A stretch of DNA of 10,625 nucleotides from Candidatus Nitrotoga sp. CP45. Lineage in GTDB: Bacteria > Bacteroidota > Bacteroidia > Flavobacteriales > Flavobacteriaceae. Below the pieces are notes generated by a model. That model saw only the letters and a program-made list of their open reading frames with translations, searched no databases and was not told where the DNA came from. The position numbers and the translations under genes are program-made. The stretch's first letter is position 1. Every line of letters starts with the position of its first letter. Of this stretch, positions 1 to 5,630 are shown one piece after another. The stretch covers positions 1-10,625 of the forward strand of contig CALQCV020000044.1 of NCBI GenBank assembly GCA_943329165.2. The letters are read 5' to 3'.

Positions 1-1
1 A

Positions 2-856
2 ACTTCCGGTCCGCCACATAGTTTGCACTTAATTGGCTTACAATTAAAAAAAGAGTTGAATATAAAATGGTTTGCCGATTTCCGTGATCCGTGGACAACT
101 ATTGGTTATCACAAAGCATTGAAATTATCTTCGTATGCTGAAAAGAAACACAAAGCTATGGAAAAGGAAGTTTTGAATTCTGCCGACACCATTATCGTCA
201 CCAGCAAAACCACCAAAACCGAATTTCAGGCAATAACTTCTAAACCAATTGAAGTGATTACCAATGGTTATGATGTAGAAAAAATCGAGAGACAAACTTT
301 AGATGAAAAATTCACATTAGCACATATTGGTTCGTTTCTTTCGGAAAGAAATCCGAGAATACTTTGGGAGTCTTTGCAGGAATTGGTTTCTGAAAATGCT
401 AATTTTAAAAACGATTTCCGTTTGAAATTAATTGGCGCTACTAGTCAGGAAGTTTTAGACACTATAGCTTCATTTCAATTGAATGAATATATACATAATT
501 TGGGTTATTTGTCGCATCAGGAAGCGATCGAACACCAACGAAAATCTCAGGTTTTGTTGCTTATCGAAATCAATTCCACAGCTACAAAAAGTATCATTCC
601 AGGAAAACTTTTTGAATATATGGTTTCCGAAAGACCAATAATTGCAATTGGTCCTGAAGGTTCTGATTTTGCAGAAATTATAACGACAACAAATACAGGA
701 GTTTTCTTTACCTATGACGAAAAAGAGAAGCTAAAAGCGTTACTTTTGAAATACTATCAGGAATATCAAAATCAAAATTTGAAAGTGCATGCTGTTGGTT
801 TGCAACAATATTCAAGAAAAAGTTTGACGGAACAATTGGTGAAGTTAATTTCTTAA
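2..856 (+). CDS. Glycosyltransferase, GT4-like, C-terminal part (5' end outside window)
   Basis: The reading frame is open from base 2 with no stop, so the gene begins upstream. The TTG at 23 is only an internal codon, because the residues before it (TSGPPHS) fit the family. About 284 residues are visible; full-length relatives are usually about 400 or more. An ADFRDPW motif (around 74-94) follows the N-terminal Rossmann half, and the second half carries an IPGKLFEYM stretch (around 596-622) and an IAIGPEGSDF stretch. These match the nucleotide-sugar-binding C-terminal half of GT-B enzymes, where the Glu in FEY is the usual donor-contacting residue. It probably transfers a sugar from a nucleotide donor onto a lipid-linked glycan at the cytoplasmic face of the inner membrane. 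The flippase gene 78 bp downstream on the same strand supports a role in surface polysaccharide synthesis. Donor and acceptor cannot be read from the sequence. The gene ends with TAA at 854-856. Confidence 0.85.
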   Translation, partial: TSGPPHSLHLIGLQLKKELNIKWFADFRDPWTTIGYHKALKLSSYAEKKHKAMEKEVLNSADTIIVTSKTTKTEFQAITSKPIEVITNGYDVEKIERQTLDEKFTLAHIGSFLSERNPRILWESLQELVSENANFKNDFRLKLIGATSQEVLDTIASFQLNEYIHNLGYLSHQEAIEHQRKSQVLLLIEINSTATKSIIPGKLFEYMVSERPIIAIGPEGSDFAEIITTTNTGVFFTYDEKEKLKALLLKYYQEYQNQNLKVHAVGLQQYSRKSLTEQLVKLIS

Positions 857-857
857 C

Positions 858-892
858 CACAAAGTCACGAAGAATACACGAAGTTCACAAAG
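858..892. repeat. Degenerate CACAAAG/CACGAAG tandem motif
   Basis: Directly after the glycosyltransferase stop codon, four variants of a CAC(A/G)AAG word occur in a row: CACAAAG at 858-864, CACGAAG at 866-872, CACGAAG at 877-883 and CACAAAG at 886-892, with spacers of 1, 4 and 2 bases. An A-run follows, then a second short tandem, CTAAATC twice (918-931), just before the flippase start. Similar intergenic strings are, as far as I recall, frequent in flavobacterial genomes, but copy number cannot be judged here. The function is unknown. Confidence 0.6.
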
Positions 893-934
893 AAAAAAAT
901 GATACATTCGTAATTCCTAAATCCTAAATCAAAT

Positions 935-2401
935 ATGGGTATCGTAATCAACCAATCCATCAAAAACACTATCATTACCTATATTGGTTTTGCGATTGGT
1001 GCGGTAAACTCGTTGTACATGTATCCGCATTTTTTAGGTGAAAAGTTCTATGGTTTAACTGGTTATTTATTATCCTCTGCCAATGTATTGTTTCCGTTGA
1101 TGGCTTTTGGTATTCATAATACATTGATTAAATTTTTCTCCGAATACAAAACCGAAAAGGAAAAAAAACAATTTCTAGGCTTTGTTCTCGCGCTTCCGTT
1201 ATTGATCATCATACCGGTTTTTATAATTAGTATATTAGGTTATGATAGTATTGCTTCTTTTTTATCCCGAAAAAATGATATTGTTTACGACTATGTTTGG
1301 CAAATCCCAATCATCGCTTTGTGTATGGGATATTTCGAAATATTTTATGCTTGGGTGAAAGTGCATATGCAATCAGTTTATGGAAATTTTCTCAAAGAAA
1401 TTGGTTTGCGAATATTGATTTCTATTTTTTTATTAGGTGTATATTTTCACATTATAACCGTTGAACAATTCATCACTGCTACGATGTTTGCCTATTTGAT
1501 TAGCATGTTTTTAATGCTTTTTTATGCCAATAAAGTACAGCCGATTTCTTTTAAATTCAAAGTACCAAGCAATGCCAAAGCCATTTTAGTGTATTCTAGT
1601 TTTATCATTTTATCAGGAAGTGTTGCCAACATGCTCTTGGATATCGACAAAACGATGCTGAACCAATATATTGAAATTGAAAAGATTTCATACTTTATAG
1701 TTGCAGGATTTATTGCAACAGTAATTGCCGTCCCAAGTCGATCAATGCATCAAATCACCTACCCGATTACCGCTAAATTGATGATTGAAAACAAATACGA
1801 CGAATTGAACGATTTGTATAAAAAAACATCTATCACTTTACAAATCGTTGGCGGATTGGTTTATGTTGGAATTTTGGTTAACATCAATCAAATTTATTTG
1901 CTTTTACCAAAAAGTTACAGTGAAGGTATTTTTGTGGTATTTATCATTGGACTTTCCAAATATTTCGATCTGATTTTAGGCAATAATAATTCCATTATTT
2001 TCAATTCAAAATACTATCGTGCGGTATTGTTTTTAGGATTATTGCTTGGTTTTTTTGCTATTACGCTAAATATGATTCTAATTCCTTTGTTTTATATTAA
2101 AGGTGCAGCCATTGCAACATTAATTTCAATTACACTATACAGCATTGCCAAACTGCTTTTTGTGGTTTTAAAAATGAAACTCTATCCGTTTACTGTCAAA
2201 AACATTTATGCTTTGCTAATAGGATTGCTTTGTTTCTTTGGGTTTTATTATTGGGACTTTTCTTTTCACCCCATCATAAATATCATTTTGAAATCAATAT
2301 TGGTCACCTTACTATATGTTGGTTTGGTATACAAAGCCAATCTTTCTGTAGACATTAACGGCGTTATTGTAAATGTGTTGAAGAAAATAAAGCTGTTTTA
2401 A
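935..2401 (+). CDS. Wzx-like oligosaccharide flippase / polysaccharide biosynthesis membrane protein
   Basis: This 488-residue protein is almost entirely hydrophobic, with about 12-14 predicted membrane helices joined by short basic loops. Length and pattern fit the polysaccharide-transport (Wzx/RfbX) branch of the MVF/MATE superfamily. The N-terminus (NQSIKNTIITYIGFAIGAVN) is typical of this branch: a short polar start, then a first helix, then a YMYPHFLGEKFYGLTGY segment. Charged loops such as FSEYKTEKEKK (68-78) separate the helices. Members flip undecaprenyl-linked oligosaccharides from the cytoplasmic to the periplasmic face of the inner membrane. The preceding glycosyltransferase supports this, and the two may be co-transcribed across the 78-bp gap, although that gap holds repeats. 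The ATG at 935 is chosen because it follows an A-rich stretch (AATCAAAT) and gives the expected N-terminus. The exact substrate is unknown. Confidence 0.85.
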   Translation: MGIVINQSIKNTIITYIGFAIGAVNSLYMYPHFLGEKFYGLTGYLLSSANVLFPLMAFGIHNTLIKFFSEYKTEKEKKQFLGFVLALPLLIIIPVFIISILGYDSIASFLSRKNDIVYDYVWQIPIIALCMGYFEIFYAWVKVHMQSVYGNFLKEIGLRILISIFLLGVYFHIITVEQFITATMFAYLISMFLMLFYANKVQPISFKFKVPSNAKAILVYSSFIILSGSVANMLLDIDKTMLNQYIEIEKISYFIVAGFIATVIAVPSRSMHQITYPITAKLMIENKYDELNDLYKKTSITLQIVGGLVYVGILVNINQIYLLLPKSYSEGIFVVFIIGLSKYFDLILGNNNSIIFNSKYYRAVLFLGLLLGFFAITLNMILIPLFYIKGAAIATLISITLYSIAKLLFVVLKMKLYPFTVKNIYALLIGLLCFFGFYYWDFSFHPIINIILKSILVTLLYVGLVYKANLSVDINGVIVNVLKKIKLF

Positions 2402-2443
2402 TTTTTTGTGAATTCGTAATACAAAAATTAACCAACCAATTTC

Positions 2444-2544
2444 ATGAAAAAATCCTTTGTTCTTATTGTTTAACTGGCTATTACATGATTAGTTGTAAAT
2501 CTGATAAAAAAGAAAACAACGTCAACACTAGCATAAAAAAATAA
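2444..2544 (+). pseudogene. Short lipoprotein-like frame interrupted by a one-base frameshift
   Basis: From the ATG at 2444 the frame reads MKKSFVLIV and then hits TAA at 2471-2473. Shifting back one base at about 2470 (equivalent to restoring one T in the GTTTAAC run) continues LTGYYMISCKSDKKENN and ends at TAA 2542-2544. The joined product would be about 34 residues. It has a lysine-rich n-region, a hydrophobic core and a lipobox ending in ISC, followed by a charged Lys/Asp/Glu tail. That is a textbook lipoprotein signal peptide, yet only about 15 residues follow the cysteine. It is most likely the remnant of a decayed or truncated lipoprotein gene. A sequencing error in a T-run, or a tiny intact lipoprotein read through a frameshift, are alternatives. 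The rest of the 2402-2633 gap shows only AT-rich DNA and a possible promoter for the next gene. Confidence 0.45.
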
Positions 2545-2633
2545 AAGTAAAATCCTCTATTAGAAAAAAGTAAAAATAAAACTAAACCTCGAAATTATTT
2601 ATTGTATTTTAGTAAACATAAATTATTGAGATA

Positions 2634-3245
2634 ATGTGGTGGCAATACTGTTTAGTTTTTTTAGGGGCTCTGTTATTTGACATTGTTCCGTTTCCTTTTC
2701 TTCCGGCTTTTACTATAATGATTTTTCTTCAGTTAGTGTTTGATCTTAACATATGGGCCACCATCTGTATAGGTGTGGCAGGTTCCATTTTGGGCAGATA
2801 CATACTCACACTATACATCCATCGTATTTCGGATACCTATTTCAAACCTGCCAAAAATGAGGATATAATGTTTCTTGGTAAAAAATTGAAAGAAAAAGGA
2901 TGGAAAAGTCAAATCGCTATTTTTTCCTATTCTTTACTTCCGCTTCCAACAACTCCTTTATTTGTTGCTGGTGGCATGGCCAAAATAACACCGCTTTATA
3001 TTATTCCTGCTTTCTTTGCAGGTAAATTTATTAGTGATACAGCGGCACTATTAATTGGTGAGTTTGCTTTAACAAACCTAAATAGTTTAGAATCAAATAT
3101 CTTATCGTGGAAGTCTGCAGTCGGTTTAGTAGTAAGTTTATTACTCTTATGTGCTCTATTATTTATTGATTGGCGTACGTTAATTCAGAAAAAGAAATTT
3201 TTGCTTACTTTCAAAATATTTAAAACAAAAACCGATTCCGATTAG
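2634..3245 (+). CDS. Small VTT/DedA-like integral membrane protein
   Basis: This is a 203-residue protein with about five hydrophobic segments: roughly 5-36, 40-62, 93-113, 120-144 and 162-179. Two stretches resemble the VTT (formerly SNARE-associated, DedA/TMEM41/VMP1) domain: a Gly-rich GVAGSILGRY segment at 47-56, and a re-entrant-like SYSLLPLPTTPLFVAGG segment at 98-114 followed by FFAGKFISD at 127-135. In DedA proteins the equivalent loop carries a Pro/Arg motif tied to proton-coupled lipid (undecaprenyl phosphate or phospholipid) translocation. Here it has LPLPTTP without the usual FxRF(I/V)PxxR arginines, so biochemical equivalence is doubtful. The C-terminus is a basic cytoplasmic tail (IQKKKFLLTFKIFKTK). 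The ATG at 2634 follows GAGATA in an A/T-rich leader. It converges with glmM with only 17 bp between stop codons. Family assignment is moderate; function is unknown. Confidence 0.55.
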   Translation: MWWQYCLVFLGALLFDIVPFPFLPAFTIMIFLQLVFDLNIWATICIGVAGSILGRYILTLYIHRISDTYFKPAKNEDIMFLGKKLKEKGWKSQIAIFSYSLLPLPTTPLFVAGGMAKITPLYIIPAFFAGKFISDTAALLIGEFALTNLNSLESNILSWKSAVGLVVSLLLLCALLFIDWRTLIQKKKFLLTFKIFKTKTDSD

Positions 3246-3262
3246 AAAGGGTCTTTGTCTTT

Positions 3263-4696
3263 TTATAATCCGGAAACAGCTTTTATCTCATCAATAATTC
3301 GGATAGCCAAATCATCTGCTAATTGTTGTGTTTGCGCTTCGGTATAAATCCTTATAATTGGTTCGGTATTCGATTTTCGTAAGTGGACCCAATTTTCGGC
3401 AAAGTCAATTTTTACTCCGTCAATTGTAGATAGTGAACTTGTCGAACTATCGTTTTTATATTTCTCTGTCATGGCAACCAAAATTGCATTCACATCAATT
3501 TTAGGTGTCAGTTCAATTTTATTTTTGCTCATATAATATTGAGGATACGATGCTCTCAATTCGGCGACCGTCATATCCAAATTAGCTAAATGTGTCAAAA
3601 ACAAAGCTACGCCAACCAAACTATCTCTTCCGTAATGTGATTCTGGATAAATGATTCCGCCATTTCCTTCGCCACCAATTATGGCATTTGTTTTCTTCAT
3701 TAACTCCACCACATTTACCTCTCCAACAGCACTCGCTTGATAACTTCCGTTGTGTTTGTTTGTGATATCTCTCAAAGCACGAGAAGATGACATATTGGAA
3801 ACAGTATTTCCTGGAGTTTTGCTCAAAACATAATCGGCACAAGCCACTAATGTATATTCCTCACCAAACATTTCGCCATCGTTAGAAATGAAAGCCAAAC
3901 GGTCCACATCAGGGTCAACTACAATTCCGAAATCGGCTTTTTCTTCTACTACCAATTTGCATATATCACCCAAATGCTCTTTCAAAGGTTCCGGATTGTG
4001 CGGAAAATGCCCGTTGGGTTCACAATATAATTTTACGCACTCCACTCCCATTTGTTCTAACAATTTCGGGATAATAATTCCGCCAGAAGAATTTACACCA
4101 TCAACCACAACCTTAAATTTTCTTTTAGCAACTGCTTCAGCATCAACTAAAGGTAAATTCAAAACGGCATCAATGTGAATATCCATGTAAGCGTCATTAA
4201 CTGTGATTTCTCCTAAAGAATCAACATCCGAAAAATCAAACGCTTCCGATTCAGCTATTTCCAATATCAATTCGCCTGCTGCACCACTTAAAAATTCCCC
4301 TTTTGAATTCAATAATTTCAAAGCATTCCATTGTTTTGGATTATGAGAAGCAGTTAAAATAATTCCACCATCAGCTCCTTCCATCGGAACTGCAATCTCA
4401 ACAGTTGGTGTTGTAGAAAGTCCCAAATCGATAACATCAATGCCTAATCCAAGTAAGGTATTCATCACTAAATTATGAATCATCGGTCCCGAAATACGGG
4501 CATCACGACCAATCACAACTTTGAGTTTTCTTCCATCTTCCAACCCATGCCTGCCGGCAGGCAGGTCCCCACTCCCATTTTTCAGAAACGTTCCATAAGC
4601 CGAAGCAAATTTCACCGCATCAACCGGTGTTAAATTATCGCCCACTTTGCCGCCAATGGTACCACGAATTCCCGATATAGATTTTATAAGTGTCAT
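3263..4696 (-). CDS. glmM: Phosphoglucosamine mutase (alpha-D-phosphohexomutase family)
   Basis: This is a 477-residue cytoplasmic enzyme that most likely interconverts glucosamine-6-phosphate and glucosamine-1-phosphate, feeding UDP-GlcNAc for peptidoglycan and LPS. All four family signatures are present. They are the phosphoserine loop TASHNP (115-120, catalytic S117), the Mg2+ loop DPDVDR (261-266), the sugar-binding loop GGEGNGG (341-347) and the phosphate-binding loop RKSNTEP (440-446). The N-terminus (SISGIRGTIGGK) is also typical. The GEGNGG loop favours the phosphoglucosamine rather than the phosphomannomutase/phosphoglucomutase assignment, though specificity is inferred. Odd feature: residues about 41-55 (with DLPAGRHG) lie between the FLKN helix and the KLKVVIGRDARISG strand, where relatives have a short loop. 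They are encoded by a GC-rich palindrome, making the protein about a dozen residues longer than expected. The start at 4696 is supported by a -7-like box 20 nt upstream. Confidence 0.92.
   Translation of the reverse strand: MTLIKSISGIRGTIGGKVGDNLTPVDAVKFASAYGTFLKNGSGDLPAGRHGLEDGRKLKVVIGRDARISGPMIHNLVMNTLLGLGIDVIDLGLSTTPTVEIAVPMEGADGGIILTASHNPKQWNALKLLNSKGEFLSGAAGELILEIAESEAFDFSDVDSLGEITVNDAYMDIHIDAVLNLPLVDAEAVAKRKFKVVVDGVNSSGGIIIPKLLEQMGVECVKLYCEPNGHFPHNPEPLKEHLGDICKLVVEEKADFGIVVDPDVDRLAFISNDGEMFGEEYTLVACADYVLSKTPGNTVSNMSSSRALRDITNKHNGSYQASAVGEVNVVELMKKTNAIIGGEGNGGIIYPESHYGRDSLVGVALFLTHLANLDMTVAELRASYPQYYMSKNKIELTPKIDVNAILVAMTEKYKNDSSTSSLSTIDGVKIDFAENWVHLRKSNTEPIIRIYTEAQTQQLADDLAIRIIDEIKAVSGL
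4548..4563. repeat. 16-bp perfect GC-rich palindrome within glmM (LPAGR-encoding insert)
   Basis: TGCCTGCCGGCAGGCA reads identically on both strands and lies inside the glmM coding region. It encodes part of D-L-P-A-G-R-H-G at residues 44-51. At 13 of 16 G/C it stands out sharply from the AT-rich surroundings. Translation stays in frame across it. I recall palindromes encoding LPAGR/Q peptides recurring in Bacteroidota genomes, which suggests a dispersed element, but one copy in this window cannot prove it. Confidence 0.8.
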
Positions 4697-4716
4697 TTTA
4701 TATGATTTTTGATGTA

Positions 4717-4724
4717 CAAATATA
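4717..4724 (-). promoter_or_regulatory. Candidate -7 box of the glmM promoter
   Basis: On the minus strand this reads TATATTTG, an exact match to the Bacteroidota sigma-A -7 consensus TAnnTTTG, ending 20 nt before the glmM ATG. No TTG (-33) lies at the usual 17-23 bp distance; that position falls inside the octamer repeat array. The box also forms part of the left arm of a 12-bp inverted repeat. Confidence 0.5.
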
Positions 4725-4725
4725 G

Positions 4726-4861
4726 AAAAGTTACTGAGTAGCTGAGTAGCTGAGTTGCTAAGTTTTTGACAAAAGTTACTGAGTTACTGAGTGACTAAGT
4801 TGCTAAGTTTTTTCTATATTTACGAAAACAATCTCAGGTACTTAGTAACTCAGGTACTTAG
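4726..4861. repeat. Octamer repeat array between glmM and acpH (two direct 42-bp copies plus inverted units)
   Basis: The divergent region is built from 8-bp units of the form CT(G/A)AGT(N)(N). Copy 1 (4726-4767) and copy 2 (4771-4812) are each 42 bp, differ at 5 positions by eye, and are separated by 3 bp. Both start AAAAGTTACTGAGT and end AGTTGCTAAGTTTTT. Further right the same octamers appear inverted: CTCAGGTACTTAG occurs at 4833-4845 and exactly again at 4849-4861. Direct and inverted blocks can pair, for example CTGAGTTACT (4779-4788) with AGTAACTCAG (4844-4853). The direct array is also bracketed by a perfect 12-bp inverted repeat, AAATATAGAAAA (4718-4729) and TTTTCTATATTT (4810-4821). 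Units abut without unique spacers, so this is not a CRISPR array. Confidence 0.85.
4815..4822 (+). promoter_or_regulatory. Candidate -7 box for acpH
   Basis: TATATTTA differs from the TAnnTTTG consensus only in the last base and points towards acpH, whose ATG is 51 nt beyond. It lies in the right arm of the same 12-bp inverted repeat whose left arm holds the glmM box, so the two candidate promoters are mirror images. No well-spaced TTG is visible. This is a tentative call. Confidence 0.25.
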
Positions 4862-4873
4862 AAACTCTAAATA

Positions 4874-5464
4874 ATGAACTTCCTTGCCCACATTTATCTT
4901 TCCGGCGACAACGATTTATTAAAAATCGGGAACTTTATGGCGGATAGCATTCGTGGACACAGTTATGATGTTTATCCAATGGAAATTCAAAAAGGAATTC
5001 TACTGCATCGTTCGATAGATAGTTTTACGGATATGCATCCTATTTATAGGCAAAGCAAACACCGTTTACACGAAAAATACGGCCATTATTCGGGTGTGAT
5101 TATGGATATTTTTTACGACCATTTTCTAGCTAAAAATTGGAGTACGTATTCCGATGTAAAACTAGAAGTCTATGCCGACACTTTTTACCACCTTCTTAAA
5201 GATAATTATGAAATCCTAACTGAGAAAGTCAAAAGCATGATTCCGTATATGTTTGCCAGAAACTGGTTGCTAAGTTATGCCACCATTGACGGTTTGCAAA
5301 TGATTATGTTTCATATGGATCATCGCACCAAAAACCGCGTGGATATGCACGAATCGATAGTAGAACTCCATCAATACTATTCTGAGTTTGAAACAGAATT
5401 CACCTTGTTTTTTGAAGAATTGCGAAAGCATTGTGCCGAAAAATTAAAAGAACTGAATTTCTAA
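4874..5464 (+). CDS. acpH: Acyl carrier protein phosphodiesterase (AcpH, formerly DUF479)
   Basis: This 196-residue protein is close in length to E. coli AcpH (193). It would hydrolyse the 4'-phosphopantetheine arm from holo-ACP in the cytoplasm, giving apo-ACP. The start MNFLAHIYLS matches the family's hallmark N-terminus. GNFMADSIRG (19-28) places Asp24 at the same position as in the E. coli enzyme. GILLHRSIDSFTD (41-53) supplies H45, D49 and D53, and MDIFYDHFLAKNW (77-89) supplies D78, D82 and H83; this His/Asp set is what would hold the metal in this HD-like fold. There is no signal peptide or membrane segment. It is divergent from glmM across 177 bp of repeat-rich DNA and appears to be a single-gene unit. 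The assigned family is secure, but ACP as the in vivo substrate is inferred. Confidence 0.87.
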   Translation: MNFLAHIYLSGDNDLLKIGNFMADSIRGHSYDVYPMEIQKGILLHRSIDSFTDMHPIYRQSKHRLHEKYGHYSGVIMDIFYDHFLAKNWSTYSDVKLEVYADTFYHLLKDNYEILTEKVKSMIPYMFARNWLLSYATIDGLQMIMFHMDHRTKNRVDMHESIVELHQYYSEFETEFTLFFEELRKHCAEKLKELNF

Positions 5465-5584
5465 TTATTTTTTTTTAAGTGTTTTCTTTTATTTCTACTG
5501 ATTTCTGTTTCGATTCATTCCAAACAAAAAGGACTCATTGCAGCCCGATTTTAAATTTAACTTATTTAAAAATTAATGTTATGA

Positions 5585-5606
5585 AATACTGCTTTTAAGA
5601 AGTATT
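5585..5606. promoter_or_regulatory. Imperfect palindrome overlapping the ClC -7 box (possible operator)
   Basis: AATACT (5585-5590) and AGTATT (5601-5606) are perfect inverted arms around a 10-nt centre, itself partly symmetric (CTT/AAG). The right arm overlaps the -7 box that begins at 5603. The placement suits a dimeric repressor, but chance is quite possible in AT-rich DNA. Confidence 0.2.
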
Positions 5607-5610
5607 TTTG
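5603..5610 (+). promoter_or_regulatory. -7 promoter box for the ClC gene
   Basis: TATTTTTG matches the flavobacterial consensus TAnnTTTG exactly and ends 20 nt before the ATG at 5631, a typical short leader. The -33 element is poor: only TTA at 5579-5581 has suitable spacing (21 bp). The rest of the 5465-5630 gap holds a T-run after acpH and a weak A/T-only inverted repeat (5549-5571). Confidence 0.55.
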
Positions 5611-5630
5611 CATTTCAAAGATTTGAATAA

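Noticed and set aside
2403..2427. Hairpin after the flippase (TTTTTGT pairing with ACAAAAA)
   Set aside because: Seven nearly all A/T pairs with an 11-nt loop are expected by chance in DNA this AT-rich.
3246..3262. Bidirectional terminator between the VTT-like gene and glmM
   Set aside because: Only a 4-bp stem (AAAG/CTTT) can be drawn, too weak to call despite the nearby T-run.
3621..4178. Open frames on both strands inside glmM (about 73 and 96 residues)
   Set aside because: They lie wholly within a gene carrying all family motifs, show no recognisable domain, and have cysteine- and basic-rich composition typical of out-of-frame translation.
4726..4861. CRISPR-like array
   Set aside because: The units are 8 bp, adjacent and degenerate, without unique spacers, and no cas-like gene is present.
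5549..5571. TTTTAAAT / ATTTAAAA inverted repeat upstream of the ClC gene
   Set aside because: It is composed only of A and T, weakly stable, and not positioned on a promoter element.
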